A stretch of DNA of 64,000 nucleotides. Source: JABFSS01 sp964497975 (GTDB lineage Bacteria; Patescibacteriota; Gracilibacteria; Peribacterales; Peribacteraceae). Every line of letters starts with the position of its first letter. The stretch's first letter is position 1. The notes under the pieces are model-generated. The model worked only from the letters and a program-made list of their open reading frames with translations. It ran no database searches and was not told the DNA's origin. The DNA is taken from contig CAZCFO010000004.1 in assembly GCA_964497975.1 (NCBI GenBank), positions 1-64,000 of the forward strand. Reading direction: 5' to 3'. The position numbers and the translations under genes were made by a program. Below are positions 41,125 to 49,759 of this stretch, one piece after another.

Positions 41125-41901
41125 TCAGAGCGTCCTGAGCAGATGGGGAATTTCGGCGATCACCTGCCGCGTCGTGTACGCGAATCCGCGGTCGGCAAAG
41201 AGGACCGTGCCCGCGCGTTTGATCACCGTGCCCGCGGTTTCGCATGCCTGCACGGGGGACGCTCCCTGCGCGATGAGGCCGCAGATGAGCCCCGCGAGCG
41301 CGTCGCCCGTCCCGCCGACGGTGAGTCCCGCGTTGCCGCCGGAGACTTTCCGGACTTTTCCATCCGTCCCGGCGATGTGATCGACGCGGCCCTTGGCGTG
41401 GATGACCACCCCGGAACGCCTGGCCGTGGGCCCGATGGTCTTGAGATGCACGCCCATGCGTTCGAGCTCCCCCAGATGCGGCGTGGCCACGACGGACTTG
41501 TTCTTCGCGGCGATCAGCGTCCATTCCTGCAGGGCGCTCGCGTCCAGAACGAGCGGGCAGGGCGCGGATTCGATAAGCTCGCGGATGATCTTGAGCGCCG
41601 GACCCGTCCTGCTGAGCCCCGGACCGATGACGGCGCAATCGACGGTCGCGAGCATTTCGAGAAGCGGCTGTACGTCCGTCGCGGCCAGCTCATCCTCTTC
41701 GAAGGGATGCACCTGGAAATTGAGCGACTGCATCCGCGCGACGTTTTGGTGAACCGCGGGCAGCGCGAGGAACACCAGATCCACCCCCGCCGCCTCCGCC
41801 GCGAGCGCCGAGAAGATCGGCGCGCCGTGCTGGTGAAGCGAGCCGCCGATGACGGCCACCTTTCCGTTGTCGCCTTTGTGGGAGTCGGGAGAACGACGCA
41901 C
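41125..41901 (-). CDS. nnrD: ADP-dependent NAD(P)H-hydrate dehydratase
   Basis: 258 residues, ribokinase-like fold; repairs hydrated NAD(P)H. Motifs are GKVAVIGGS at the start, VIGPGLSRTG, VLDASALQEW, ATPHLGELER and the C-terminal GGTGDALAGLICGLIAQG. The epimerase half (NnrE) found fused in many bacteria is absent. The GTG start at 41901 is preferred because TGCTATTCT, an extended -10 (41909-41917), ends 7 nt before it. It is divergent from the dGTPase gene, with the second four-hairpin element between. Confidence 0.9.
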   Translation of the reverse strand: MRRSPDSHKGDNGKVAVIGGSLHQHGAPIFSALAAEAAGVDLVFLALPAVHQNVARMQSLNFQVHPFEEDELAATDVQPLLEMLATVDCAVIGPGLSRTGPALKIIRELIESAPCPLVLDASALQEWTLIAAKNKSVVATPHLGELERMGVHLKTIGPTARRSGVVIHAKGRVDHIAGTDGKVRKVSGGNAGLTVGGTGDALAGLICGLIAQGASPVQACETAGTVIKRAGTVLFADRGFAYTTRQVIAEIPHLLRTL

Positions 41902-41930
41902 GGGAAGGAGAATAGCATTATTTATAATGA

Positions 41931-42141
41931 GTTCCTCGTACGCTCGATTCTCCGAATCGGGCTACTCGGAATGACACTGGTTTTTTAAGAACAAGCGCCT
42001 CGATACGTTCAGCGCTCCGCGCTGAACTACTCGGCGACAGCCGAGTATAAAAACGGCAGAGCCGTTTTGTATCGAGGCTTTTGTCTCTCTCAAGCTTGTC
42101 ATTCCGAGTAGCTCGTGCTGGAAGCACGAGCGTACGAGGAA
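41931..42141. repeat. Four-hairpin composite palindromic element, copy 2
   Basis: The same constant words as at 20102-20312 appear in the same order: GTTCCTCGTACG, CTACTCGGAATGAC, GCCTCGATA, ACTCGGCGA, TATCGAGGC, GTCATTCCGAGTAG and CGTACGAGGAA. The hairpins differ in sequence but still pair: CTCGATTC/GAATCGGG and TTCAGCGC/GCGCTGAA (loop TCC), AAAACGGC/GCCGTTTT (loop AGA) and CTCGTGCT/AGCACGAG (loop GGA). Here it sits between divergent genes. Confidence 0.85.
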
Positions 42142-42169
42142 TCCTTCTTTTCGCTATACTGATCCCTCC

Positions 42170-43243
42170 ATGAAACCTCTCCCCCAGCGCATCACCGAGG
42201 CGAACGCCCTGCTGGCCTCGTACGCCGTGCCACTGCAGGGCACACTGGGACGCCCGGACCCGGAACCGGAAGACGACACGCGCTTCCCCTTCCAGCGCGA
42301 CCGCGACCGGATCATCCACTCGCAGGCGTTCCGCCGGCTGCAGGGCAAGACGCAGGTCTTCGTGGCCGGAGAAGGGGATCACTACCGCACCCGCCTCACG
42401 CACACGATGGAAGTCGCGCAGATCAGCCGCGACATCGCGCGGACGCTCTCGCTGAACGAAGACCTGGCGGAGTGCATCGCCCTCGCGCACGACCTGGGGC
42501 ACCCGCCGTTCGCGCACATGGGCGAGCAGGCCCTCGACGCGTGGATGAAGAGACAGGGATCGAATTTTGAGCATAACGCCCAGTCACTGAGGATCGTCAC
42601 GCTGCTCGAGGAGCATTCGGCCCGCCACCGGGGCCTCAATCTGCACCGGGAGATTCTGGAAGGCATGCAGAAACACGGACCATCCAGCGACCGCAGCGGA
42701 CGCTCGCTGAGCCTGGAGGCACAGCTGGTGAATCTCGCCGATGAAATCGCGTACAGCGCGCACGACTGCGACGACGGGCTGCGGGCGAAACTGTTCACGC
42801 CGGAGGAGCTCTCGACGATGGAACTCGCGGACGCCGCGCGGCGCGAGGCGGCCCAGAAGGGGACGGGCATCGGCGGCGCACTGATCCATCTGCTGGTGAC
42901 GGACCTGTATGCGGCGACGGATGCGGCGCTGGCCCAGGGCAACATCGGAACGCTCGCGGACGTCTACGAATCCGACGTGCCGCTCGTGACGTTCACGGCC
43001 ACGACATCGTCGTCGCTGGGCGAGCTGCAGGCGTTCCTGCACGAGAGGATGTACGCGCATCCGCGCGTGCGGAACGCGAACGTCCTGGGGCAGGACATCA
43101 TCGTGTCGATCTGCGACGATTTCCTTGCTCACCCTCCCGAGAAAGTCCTCGCGCTCCAGCGGCGCGCGGGGGGAACGCTCGCCGACGCCGTCAAAGACTA
43201 CGTCGCGGGGATGACGGACGCGTACGCAAAAGCCATGCTATGA
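42170..43243 (+). CDS. dgt: Deoxyguanosinetriphosphate triphosphohydrolase-like protein
   Basis: 357 residues, HD superfamily; hydrolyses dNTPs to nucleoside and triphosphate. HD metal motifs are RLTHTMEVAQISRDIAR and ALAHDLGHPPFAHMGEQALD, then NFEHNAQSLRIVTLLE and LVNLADEIAYSAHDCDDGL. The opening EDDTRFPFQRDRDRIIHSQAFRRLQGKTQVF is the typical dGTPase start. TATACT (42155-42160) ends 9 nt before the ATG. The promoter lies at the edge of the four-hairpin element. Confidence 0.93.
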   Translation: MKPLPQRITEANALLASYAVPLQGTLGRPDPEPEDDTRFPFQRDRDRIIHSQAFRRLQGKTQVFVAGEGDHYRTRLTHTMEVAQISRDIARTLSLNEDLAECIALAHDLGHPPFAHMGEQALDAWMKRQGSNFEHNAQSLRIVTLLEEHSARHRGLNLHREILEGMQKHGPSSDRSGRSLSLEAQLVNLADEIAYSAHDCDDGLRAKLFTPEELSTMELADAARREAAQKGTGIGGALIHLLVTDLYAATDAALAQGNIGTLADVYESDVPLVTFTATTSSSLGELQAFLHERMYAHPRVRNANVLGQDIIVSICDDFLAHPPEKVLALQRRAGGTLADAVKDYVAGMTDAYAKAML

Positions 43244-43292
43244 GAGAAGAGAGTGGAGAGAGGAATATTCTTTTTTCTTCCCTCTGTTCTCC

Positions 43293-44261
43293 TCATTTCT
43301 CGTACGGAGGCAGGTACGGCAGGGGATCGACCGGCACGCCCTTGATATACAGGCCGAAGTGCAGGTGGGGACCCGTGGACGAACCGCCGCCCGGCAGGCC
43401 CGGCATGCCTCCGGAGAGGCCCAGGACGTCGCCGGCGCGGACATGCTGGCCGACGCGGACGCTGAACCGGCTCATGTGACCGTAGACCGTGGCGTAGCCG
43501 CCGTGGTCGACCGTGATGAAGTTGTAGCCGATGCCGTGGTCGACGACGTCCTTGACGATGCCGTCGGCGGCCGAGAGGACCGTCGTGCCCTGCAGGACGG
43601 GGATGTCGATGGCGTAGTGCTCCACCTTGAAGCGCGCCTTGTAGGCGGGATCCTTGAAGTGCGCCGAGATGCCCAGCGCGGGATCGACCGGCCAGAAGAG
43701 GCGGACCTCGCCGGTGGGGGATCCCGTGGCAGCGGCCATCGCCTTCTCTTCGGCCTCCCATTCCTGACGGTAGTTCGTGAGGAGGAATTCCTCAGCCTTG
43801 CGCTGGTCTTTGACGAGCGAGGTGAGCAGCAGAACGCTCTGTTTGAACTGCTCTTCGAGGATCGGATCGATGTTGGGGCCCAGAGCCTCGCGTTCCTTCT
43901 GCAGACCATCGAGCTGCGCACGGAGGATGTCCTCCTTCTGCCGGAGGAATTCCTGCTCGGCGCGTGCGCGCTTCACGCGAATTTCGGCCTGCGTGAGGCC
44001 GGCCTCTTCGTGGATCTGCGGAGGAACGAGCACGGGACTCGACACGACCGGAGCCGCGATGGCGACCTGGGTTGCCTGCGCTGCGGCGAAGAAGGGCGCG
44101 GCGGCAACGGACGCCTCGGAGGACGACTGCTGCACGACCTGCGCCTGGATGACGGTGGCCTCCGTCGCGGGGGAAGACTGGAAGTACATTCCCCAGCCCG
44201 CCACTGCCGTCAGGGCAAGGAGCAGGACACCGGGACGCGGAATGTGGATATCGATGTGCAT
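43293..44261 (-). CDS. M23 peptidase with coiled-coil spacer
   Basis: 322 residues. An N-terminal membrane anchor or signal segment (VLLLALTAVAGWGMYF) leads to a Ser/Ala-rich linker, a coiled coil at about 95-185 (RVKRARAEQEFLRQKEDILRAQLDGL...) and an M23 domain from about 200 with HYAIDIPVLQG and HLHFGLYIKG zinc motifs. Family members hydrolyse peptidoglycan or, when metal ligands are lost, activate amidases; here both motifs are intact. The ATG at 44261 lies 8 nt after TACAAT (44270-44275), a clear leaderless arrangement. Divergent from the TPR gene. Confidence 0.92.
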   Translation of the reverse strand: MHIDIHIPRPGVLLLALTAVAGWGMYFQSSPATEATVIQAQVVQQSSSEASVAAAPFFAAAQATQVAIAAPVVSSPVLVPPQIHEEAGLTQAEIRVKRARAEQEFLRQKEDILRAQLDGLQKEREALGPNIDPILEEQFKQSVLLLTSLVKDQRKAEEFLLTNYRQEWEAEEKAMAAATGSPTGEVRLFWPVDPALGISAHFKDPAYKARFKVEHYAIDIPVLQGTTVLSAADGIVKDVVDHGIGYNFITVDHGGYATVYGHMSRFSVRVGQHVRAGDVLGLSGGMPGLPGGGSSTGPHLHFGLYIKGVPVDPLPYLPPYEK

Positions 44262-44390
44262 TTCTCACCATTGTACCAAAAAAACGACTCCCGGACCATG
44301 GTACAGACGGATATCAGACACTCGGAACGTCGTCCGTCAATCTTCCGGGAATCGCCGCCGGATAGGGCGGCGCTGGCTATACTGCCCGGG

Positions 44391-46304
44391 ATGACTGCCC
44401 CTCTGACCTCCCGCCTGCCGCGATTCCCGGTTCTTCTGTCGCTTGCGGGAGTGTTTCTCGCCGTGACCCTCCTCGCATTCGGACGGTCGCTCACGCAGGG
44501 CTTCGCCCCCGTGGACGATGACCTGCTGATCGCGCGGAATCTCGCCGTTCGGGGCATCACGCTCCAGCACCTGCGCACGGTGTTCACCACGTTCGATCCC
44601 GAGCTCTATATTCCGCTGACGTTCGTCAGTTACCAGATCGACTACCTGATCGGCGGGCTGCAGCCGTGGATTTTTCACGCGACGAACCTTCTCCTGCACG
44701 CCGCCAATGGACTGCTGATGGGATGGGTGCTGCTGCTCCTGACGAGAAACCGGATCGCCGCCCTGCTCCCAGCCCTGCTCTTCACCGTGCATCCACTGCA
44801 CACCGAAGCAGTAGTGTGGCTCGCGGGACGGAAGGATCTCCTCTCGACGTTCTTCTATCTGGCGGCATTTGTCGGATATCTGAAATATCGGGAAGGGAAA
44901 TCTCCTGATCATCGGCAACAGGGTGCTGCATGCAGCACCCCTCCATGGTACGGATTGTCTCTTCTTCTTTTTCTCTTCTCTCTTCTTTCCAAGGTGATGG
45001 CCGTGACGTTGCCCGCGGCACTGCTCCTCGCAGACATCTGCGTTGAGAGGCGGAAGTGGAGCGTGCGGATGCTCATTGACAAGATCCTGTACGCGGCCCT
45101 CTCGGGAATATTTCTGATCGTGGCGATGACGGGAAAAGAACGCGTGGTCGCGGCGCATTCGATAACCGAAACAGCCCTGATGGCAGCCAAAAGCACGACG
45201 TTCTATCTGGAGAAGATCCTCCTGCCGTTCGGCCTCGGCGTCTTCCATCCGTACCGCGGGGGCATCTCGCTGCTTCTGCCGCAATTCTTCGTGCCGCTTC
45301 TGATCGTCCTCGTGGTGATCGCCGCCGCGATTGTGTCGTACCGCCGATGGCCGTGGATCACGTTCGGCATTCTGTTTTTCCTCGTGACGCTGGCGCCGAC
45401 GTTCCTCAACTTCCACAAGGGCGGCGAGATCTATTTCGCATCCGAACGGTATCCGTATCTCCCGTCGCTGGGAATGTTCTTCCTGCTGGCGATGGGAATC
45501 GGTCTGATCGTGTCGCGGGCACGCACGCCGATCCTGTGCGTGTCTGCAGGATTGACCGTGCTCTTCTGCGGTCTCTCCTTCCGCCAGACGATGATCTGGG
45601 ATTCGGCCGACAGTCTGTTTTCGCGGACACTCGCGCTGCATCCGGAATCGATCGCCGCGCGCGCCGCGCTCGCATCGATGGACCGGCAGCGCGGACGCTA
45701 CGACCAGGCGATCAAAATGCTGCGCGACGGCCTGGGGTACGGCGACAGTCCGATCCTGCGCATGGGTTTGGGCACGGTGTACGCGAAAATCGGCCGGGTG
45801 GAGGATGCCGCCGACCAGTTCCGGCAGGGAGTCGCGCTCGATCCGCTGAATCCCGAACCGCTCGTGGGACTGGGGGTGCTCGCCGAACACGAAGGGAAAA
45901 CGGACGAGGCGCTGGCGCTCTACAAAAAAGCGGTCGAGCTGGATCCGTCGTACGTGGACGCCCGCAACAAAGTGGGCAGCATGCTGCTGGAGCGGGGCGA
46001 CAGCGCGGGCGCCGAGGAGCAGTTCCGCGCGGCGCTCAGGTGGAATCCGAACGCGGAGGGGGTGCTCTACAATCTGTCGTTGATTTTGGATATACAGGGA
46101 AAGCAGGACGAGGCGCTTCCGCTGTTGGAAGACGCCTACGCGCTGAGTCCGGATTCGCCGCCGATCATGATCGCCCTCGCCAGACATCTGGCGAAGACGG
46201 ACGGACCGAGAGCCCGCGACATCCTGGCCGACGCCCTTCGGATGGACCCGGACAACGCGGAAGCTCATGCGCTTCAAAAAGAACTCTCGCCTTCCCGACC
46301 ATAA
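44391..46304 (+). CDS. TMTC-like polytopic membrane protein with TPR domain
   Basis: 637 residues. About eleven membrane helices (residues 10-395) with an acidic first loop VDDDLLIARN and HPLHTEAVVWLAGRKDLLSTFFYL, followed by five to six TPR units (about 415-620). This is the layout of the TMTC/DUF1736 family, GT-C-fold mannosyl-transfer proteins. The membrane part may glycosylate secreted proteins (inference). TATACT (44378-44383) ends 7 nt before the ATG. Between helices the loop KSPDHRQQGAACSTPPWYG is encoded by a perfect 20-bp palindrome (44921-44940), an in-frame insertion-like stretch. Confidence 0.85.
   Translation: MTAPLTSRLPRFPVLLSLAGVFLAVTLLAFGRSLTQGFAPVDDDLLIARNLAVRGITLQHLRTVFTTFDPELYIPLTFVSYQIDYLIGGLQPWIFHATNLLLHAANGLLMGWVLLLLTRNRIAALLPALLFTVHPLHTEAVVWLAGRKDLLSTFFYLAAFVGYLKYREGKSPDHRQQGAACSTPPWYGLSLLLFLFSLLSKVMAVTLPAALLLADICVERRKWSVRMLIDKILYAALSGIFLIVAMTGKERVVAAHSITETALMAAKSTTFYLEKILLPFGLGVFHPYRGGISLLLPQFFVPLLIVLVVIAAAIVSYRRWPWITFGILFFLVTLAPTFLNFHKGGEIYFASERYPYLPSLGMFFLLAMGIGLIVSRARTPILCVSAGLTVLFCGLSFRQTMIWDSADSLFSRTLALHPESIAARAALASMDRQRGRYDQAIKMLRDGLGYGDSPILRMGLGTVYAKIGRVEDAADQFRQGVALDPLNPEPLVGLGVLAEHEGKTDEALALYKKAVELDPSYVDARNKVGSMLLERGDSAGAEEQFRAALRWNPNAEGVLYNLSLILDIQGKQDEALPLLEDAYALSPDSPPIMIALARHLAKTDGPRARDILADALRMDPDNAEAHALQKELSPSRP
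44921..44940. repeat. Perfect 20-bp palindrome inside the TMTC-like gene
   Basis: GGGTGCTGCATGCAGCACCC is perfectly self-complementary and read in frame as part of QGAACSTP. The loop lies between two hydrophobic segments, where extra residues would be tolerated. Confidence 0.75.
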
Positions 46305-46364
46305 TTCCGGCACGCCACAATTCTCCCGGGGAGGGGAATATGCAATGAATGGTGCGTACCGACC

Positions 46365-47711
46365 ATGCCTTTCCGCAAACATTCCACGCCGTCTCACGAG
46401 ACGCACCGGCATCTGCCGTGGCGAAAGCGTCTGGCCTTCACCGCGATCATCGCCGGAGGAATCTTCCTGATCACGGAGGGATTCGCCTGGGCGGCGTTGG
46501 GCATCGTGACGGGAAAATCGGTGAGTTACGCGTCTCTCGCGGAGGAGCGCGCGCAGGTGGCGAGCAGCTACGGCAAAGTCGTTATTGAGCGCATCCAGGG
46601 CGAGCGGGATTACCTCGAAAACCGCGTGATCCACCCGTACATGGGCTACGCCGATGGGCCTTCGGGGCGCCAGCGGGTGCACGCCGACAACGAGCAGATG
46701 GACCAGTACGGATTCTCGCCCGGAGCGGGCCCGTTCATCCGCGAGCCGGCGGACGATGAATTCGTGATCGCGATCTTCGGTGGATCGGTGGCGCGCCTCT
46801 TCCTGGATACGGGAGGGACGGACGTCCTGCGGGAAAGACTGGAGGCGTCGCCGGAATTCGCCGGCAAGAGGATCGTCATCGACGACCTGGGCGTTTTCGG
46901 CTTCAAGCAGCCGCAGCAACTGATGGCGTTCAATTACCTGCTGAGCCTCGGCGCCCATTTCGACGCCGTCATCAACCTGGACGGTTTCAACGAAGTGGCG
47001 CTGCCGGGCCCGGAGCTGCTCTCGCAGAACACCTTCCCGTTCTACCCGCCGCGCTGGCGCTCGCGCGCATCCGCCATCGACGCCGATCCCGCCGTCCGCC
47101 TGCTCGTGGGCGAGATCGCCGTGCGCCGGGACGCCCGCATGCGGTCGGCGAGGATGTTTGACCGCCTGGGATGGAGCATGACGGCGCAGCTGCTGTGGAA
47201 GACGCAGGACCGCCGCTCGGCCGCAGCGATCGACGCGAAAGAAGCGAAGCTGCACCAGCGGCAGTCCGCCAATGCCGGCAACTTCGCGACACAGGGACCG
47301 CTCATCCGGTATGACTCGGAGCAGGATCAGTATGCCGACCTCGTGCAGATGTGGCACAACGGCGCGCTCCAGATGCATCTGCTTGCGACCGCCAACGGCG
47401 CGCTCTTTATTGAGGCGTTGCAGCCGAACCAATACGCGCCGAACGGGAAGATCATGGGCGACGAGGAGCGCGCAGTCGCCTGGAGCGACGACGAGCCGTA
47501 TAAAATAGGCGCCGAGAAGGGCTATCCGCTGCTGATCGAAAAGGGGAAGGAGCTCGCCGAAAAAGGCGTGCGCTTCCATGACCTGTCGCAGCTGTTCGGG
47601 AAGATCGAAGAGCCGATCTTCACCGACGCCTGCTGCCACTTCAACGACAAAGGCAACGCGATTCTCGCCGAAAAACTCGCGGACATTCTCATCGCGGAAG
47701 TGGCGGAATGA
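46365..47711 (+). CDS. Membrane-anchored SGNH/GDSL-like hydrolase
   Basis: 448 residues. A single N-terminal membrane helix (about 24-47) is followed by an SGNH-type domain: Ser141 in IAIFGGSVARLF (block I), the Gly/Asn region INLDGFNEVALP (block III) and Asp421/His425 in FTDACCHFNDKGN (block V). Such enzymes are often O-acetyl esterases or acyltransferases on surface polysaccharide; the substrate is not known. It starts 60 bp after the TPR gene and probably forms a two-gene unit with it. Confidence 0.8.
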   Translation: MPFRKHSTPSHETHRHLPWRKRLAFTAIIAGGIFLITEGFAWAALGIVTGKSVSYASLAEERAQVASSYGKVVIERIQGERDYLENRVIHPYMGYADGPSGRQRVHADNEQMDQYGFSPGAGPFIREPADDEFVIAIFGGSVARLFLDTGGTDVLRERLEASPEFAGKRIVIDDLGVFGFKQPQQLMAFNYLLSLGAHFDAVINLDGFNEVALPGPELLSQNTFPFYPPRWRSRASAIDADPAVRLLVGEIAVRRDARMRSARMFDRLGWSMTAQLLWKTQDRRSAAAIDAKEAKLHQRQSANAGNFATQGPLIRYDSEQDQYADLVQMWHNGALQMHLLATANGALFIEALQPNQYAPNGKIMGDEERAVAWSDDEPYKIGAEKGYPLLIEKGKELAEKGVRFHDLSQLFGKIEEPIFTDACCHFNDKGNAILAEKLADILIAEVAE

Positions 47712-47714
47712 GAT

Positions 47715-48155
47715 TCACTTCTCCTGGTATTCCTCGCGATAGAGAACGGTGCCGGTCGACGCCTCGTATCCCAGATTGCTGATGTGATCGTCCTTTCCCC
47801 AGGCGATCTCCAGCTTTTCGGGGGGAATTCCCGCCTCGGCGATCAGAAAAAGCAGGAGCCGCCTGCGCTCTTCCATGTAAACCCGCATCCCATCGCCATT
47901 GGTGGACCAGTGATGGGCGCCGCGGATCAGCAACCGCATCCGCTCATCGATCATCCTCCGCACCTCGGTCAGAAATTCCTTGATGCGCGGATTCGTGGGA
48001 TAGACGTCGCGAACATGCGCGATCAATCCTCCGGTCTTCTCCTGGAAGTCCACCGCCAACATCGTCGCGCAGGGATCCATCCATCCGCCCCACACCGTTT
48101 CTTCCGCCCCGATGCAATCGTAGCTTTCCGGCGAAAGAATGCGCTCAAGCACCAT
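47715..48155 (-). CDS. Hypothetical protein
   Basis: 146 residues, soluble, with no signal peptide (MVLERILSPESYDCIGAEETVWGGWMDPC...). A charged middle (IDERMRLLIRGAHHWSTNGDGMRVYMEERRRLLLFLIAEAG) and a short acidic end. No family is recognised. The gene is supported by a good promoter: TTGACA (48184-48189), 16-bp spacer and TACAGT (48162-48167), with the ATG only 6 nt further on, so the message should be leaderless. It converges with the SGNH gene. Confidence 0.65.
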   Translation of the reverse strand: MVLERILSPESYDCIGAEETVWGGWMDPCATMLAVDFQEKTGGLIAHVRDVYPTNPRIKEFLTEVRRMIDERMRLLIRGAHHWSTNGDGMRVYMEERRRLLLFLIAEAGIPPEKLEIAWGKDDHISNLGYEASTGTVLYREEYQEK

Positions 48156-48187
48156 ACTATGACTGTAAATTCTTTCAGGTTTTTGTC

Positions 48188-48216
48188 AAAAAAGTCCCCG
48201 CCTGGGCGGCAGGGAC
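48188..48216 (-). terminator. Intrinsic terminator after the small lipoprotein gene
   Basis: On the minus strand GTCCCTGCC and GGCGGGGAC form a GC-rich stem around a short loop, followed by TTTTTT. The -35 of the next gene (TTGACA, 48184-48189) overlaps its T-tract. Confidence 0.85.
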
Positions 48217-48224
48217 AATTGTCG

Positions 48225-48413
48225 TTATCGCTGGGACGGCGATGCATTCTTCTCTTCGAAGTCGTATTGCACCTTGAAGGTCGAATGCTGCCCGCTTGTG
48301 ACCGGAGTCAGAAGGGGCGCGTCCACGGACACAGAGATGCTGTGCCGGTACCCACGGCATCCGGAGATGCCGATGAGACATGCGACAACGACAGTGAGAA
48401 TGAACAGCTTCAT
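48225..48413 (-). CDS. Small lipoprotein
   Basis: 62 residues. A lipoprotein signal (MKLFILTVVVACLIGISGC, lipobox GISGC) is followed by about 43 mature residues (RGYRHSISVSVDAPLLTPVT...). It is one of the few genes here with a strong Shine-Dalgarno sequence, AAGGAG, 8 nt before the ATG at 48413. An intrinsic terminator follows. Function unknown. Confidence 0.75.
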   Translation of the reverse strand: MKLFILTVVVACLIGISGCRGYRHSISVSVDAPLLTPVTSGQHSTFKVQYDFEEKNASPSQR

Positions 48414-48496
48414 ATTTCACTCCTTTGTAAAAGCTGCCCGTGTCAGTCGACCGTGACTGACAAATAACATTTTACAATATTTTTTACATTTAAGGA

Positions 48497-48518
48497 ATCC
48501 CCGCTTTTGGGCGGGGAT
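48497..48518 (-). terminator. Hairpin after the small membrane-protein gene
   Basis: ATCCCCGC and GCGGGGAT form an 8-bp perfect stem around a CCAAAA-type loop. The following T-run is weak, so termination may be partial. Confidence 0.55.
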
Positions 48519-48524
48519 AGGCGC

Positions 48525-48716
48525 CTATTCTTCCTCTTTCTGCTTTCGGAGGACGAGCAGTCCTCCAAGAGCCAGGAAGAAAAAAATAACGAGACCGCCG
48601 AAAGTGGCGGTAATCTTGGTATGGGAGGAAAGTCCTCCCACGGACGTGACGGCATAGGCCGTCACAAGGCCCAAGGCCGCTCCGACCAGGAGCAGCCATC
48701 CGACAACTCTGCGCAT
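48525..48716 (-). CDS. Small two-span membrane protein
   Basis: 63 residues with two membrane helices (VVGWLLLVGAALGLVTAYAV and FGGLVIFFFLALGGLLVLR) and a charged tail KQKEEE. AGGAG lies 7 nt upstream of the ATG at 48716. It is followed by a hairpin and then the lipoprotein gene in the same orientation. Function unknown. Confidence 0.65.
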   Translation of the reverse strand: MRRVVGWLLLVGAALGLVTAYAVTSVGGLSSHTKITATFGGLVIFFFLALGGLLVLRKQKEEE

Positions 48717-48788
48717 TTTTCTCTCCTAAAAGAACTGAAACAGGCGATGTAATCATCATTCGCCTTTTTTAAAATATGTCAATGGTCT

Positions 48789-49121
48789 CTACCCTCTGGC
48801 GGTTTCCGGATCCGGGAGAGGGGCACCAGGATGAAAGTGATGAAAGAGTGCGATGCGTATTTTCCCCAACTCCCCCAGGATTTCCATTCGATGTTCTTGG
48901 TTATTTTTTTGCTCGGCGAGATTGATTTTGATGAGAGCTCTCGTAAAGACACTGTAATGAACAAGCCGCCGGTTTCTCACTTCTCGAAGGTGCTCTTTGA
49001 CGTCCTGAAGCCATTGCTCATCAAAGCGAACACCGGAACAGGTTTCGCCCATGAGTACCGGAAAGGGATCCATAACCGCCTCTGGATCATCCGCTTCTGG
49101 GAGAGGAAGCTTCTTACGCAT
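48789..49121 (-). CDS. Hypothetical protein
   Basis: Up to 110 residues, charged and helical (DEQWLQDVKEHLREVRNRRLVHYSVFTRALIKINLAEQKNNQEHRME). TTGACA and TATAAT lie just upstream, but the spacer is 19 bp and the -10 ends only 3 nt before the ATG at 49121. The real start may therefore be Met17 at 49073, which has GAGG 6 nt ahead. No family is recognised. Confidence 0.5.
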   Translation of the reverse strand: MRKKLPLPEADDPEAVMDPFPVLMGETCSGVRFDEQWLQDVKEHLREVRNRRLVHYSVFTRALIKINLAEQKNNQEHRMEILGELGKIRIALFHHFHPGAPLPDPETARG

Positions 49122-49312
49122 ATGATTATATTGCCTTTAATTTTAATTTTGTCAACAACCAAGCACGGCTTGGCATCACTCTGATATCCTGCCGGCGGCC
49201 TCGGCGCGTAGCTCTCTCCTTCCGTCCGCTGCGGCGGACTACGGCGGGCAGGCGGCTGGCCAGATTCGCCCTTGTTCATTCTCTGCAGCGGCTTCATCTT
49301 TTCCATCATCGT

Positions 49313-49388
49313 AGGCGCGTAGCTCAGCTGGTAGAGCACAGGTCTCCAAAACCTGGGGTCGTAGGTTCGAGCCCTACCGCGCCTGCCA
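49313..49388 (+). tRNA. tRNA-Trp (anticodon CCA)
   Basis: 76 nt with encoded CCA. The acceptor AGGCGCG pairs with CGCGCCT, the D arm contains GCTCAGCTGGTAGAGC, the anticodon stem CAGGT/ACCTG carries loop CTCCAAA, and the T loop is TTCGAGC. Discriminator G73 fits tRNA-Trp. Confidence 0.95.
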
Positions 49389-49391
49389 TAA

Positions 49392-49420
49392 TTGACAAAT
49401 AAATGCTATTAATTTATTAT
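49392..49420 (+). promoter_or_regulatory. Consensus promoter for the leaderless gene at 49428
   Basis: TTGACA (49392-49397), a 17-bp spacer and TATTAT (49415-49420) are followed 7 nt later by the ATG. This is the clearest example in the window of transcription starting at the start codon. Confidence 0.85.
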
Positions 49421-49427
49421 ATATAAT

Positions 49428-49691
49428 ATGGAATTCAATAACCAAGTAAATGAACTGAATGTGTTTGCTGCTTTAGATACTCCCGGTACATACGTTGTTA
49501 CAGAGGCCGGTGTAATGTGCGCAGAGGCTACGGATGGACAGAGCGACTCACCATTACTTCAGCTGCGTCTGGGCGACACAATTGAAATTAAGGAAGGACA
49601 AAAATGGGGGGTGTTTTTTCACAATGCCAAAAGTTATTTGGCAAATTTTGGACATGTGAATACCAAGGCAAAAGTAAGAGTTGCTGACTGA
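49428..49691 (+). CDS. Hypothetical protein, AT-rich
   Basis: 87 residues (MEFNNQVNELNVFAALDTPGTY...). It has beta-like strands and a GDTIEIKEGQKWGVFFHNAKSY motif, with no signal peptide. The family is unknown. Codon use is clearly more A/T-rich than in flanking genes and it sits directly after tRNA-Trp, a usual landing place for mobile DNA, so it may be acquired. Leaderless expression is indicated by its promoter. Confidence 0.65.
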   Translation: MEFNNQVNELNVFAALDTPGTYVVTEAGVMCAEATDGQSDSPLLQLRLGDTIEIKEGQKWGVFFHNAKSYLANFGHVNTKAKVRVAD

Positions 49692-49759
49692 ACTATCGCC
49701 GATAAAAGTTCGTGGAGCTTCTAGGAAGCGCAGTCCTGATAGTGTTCAAGCTCACATAA

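Noticed and set aside
44337..47639. 1100-codon minus-strand open frame
   Set aside because: Antisense to the TPR and SGNH genes. Rich in R, H, E and Q with no recognisable domain; spans two real genes and their gap.
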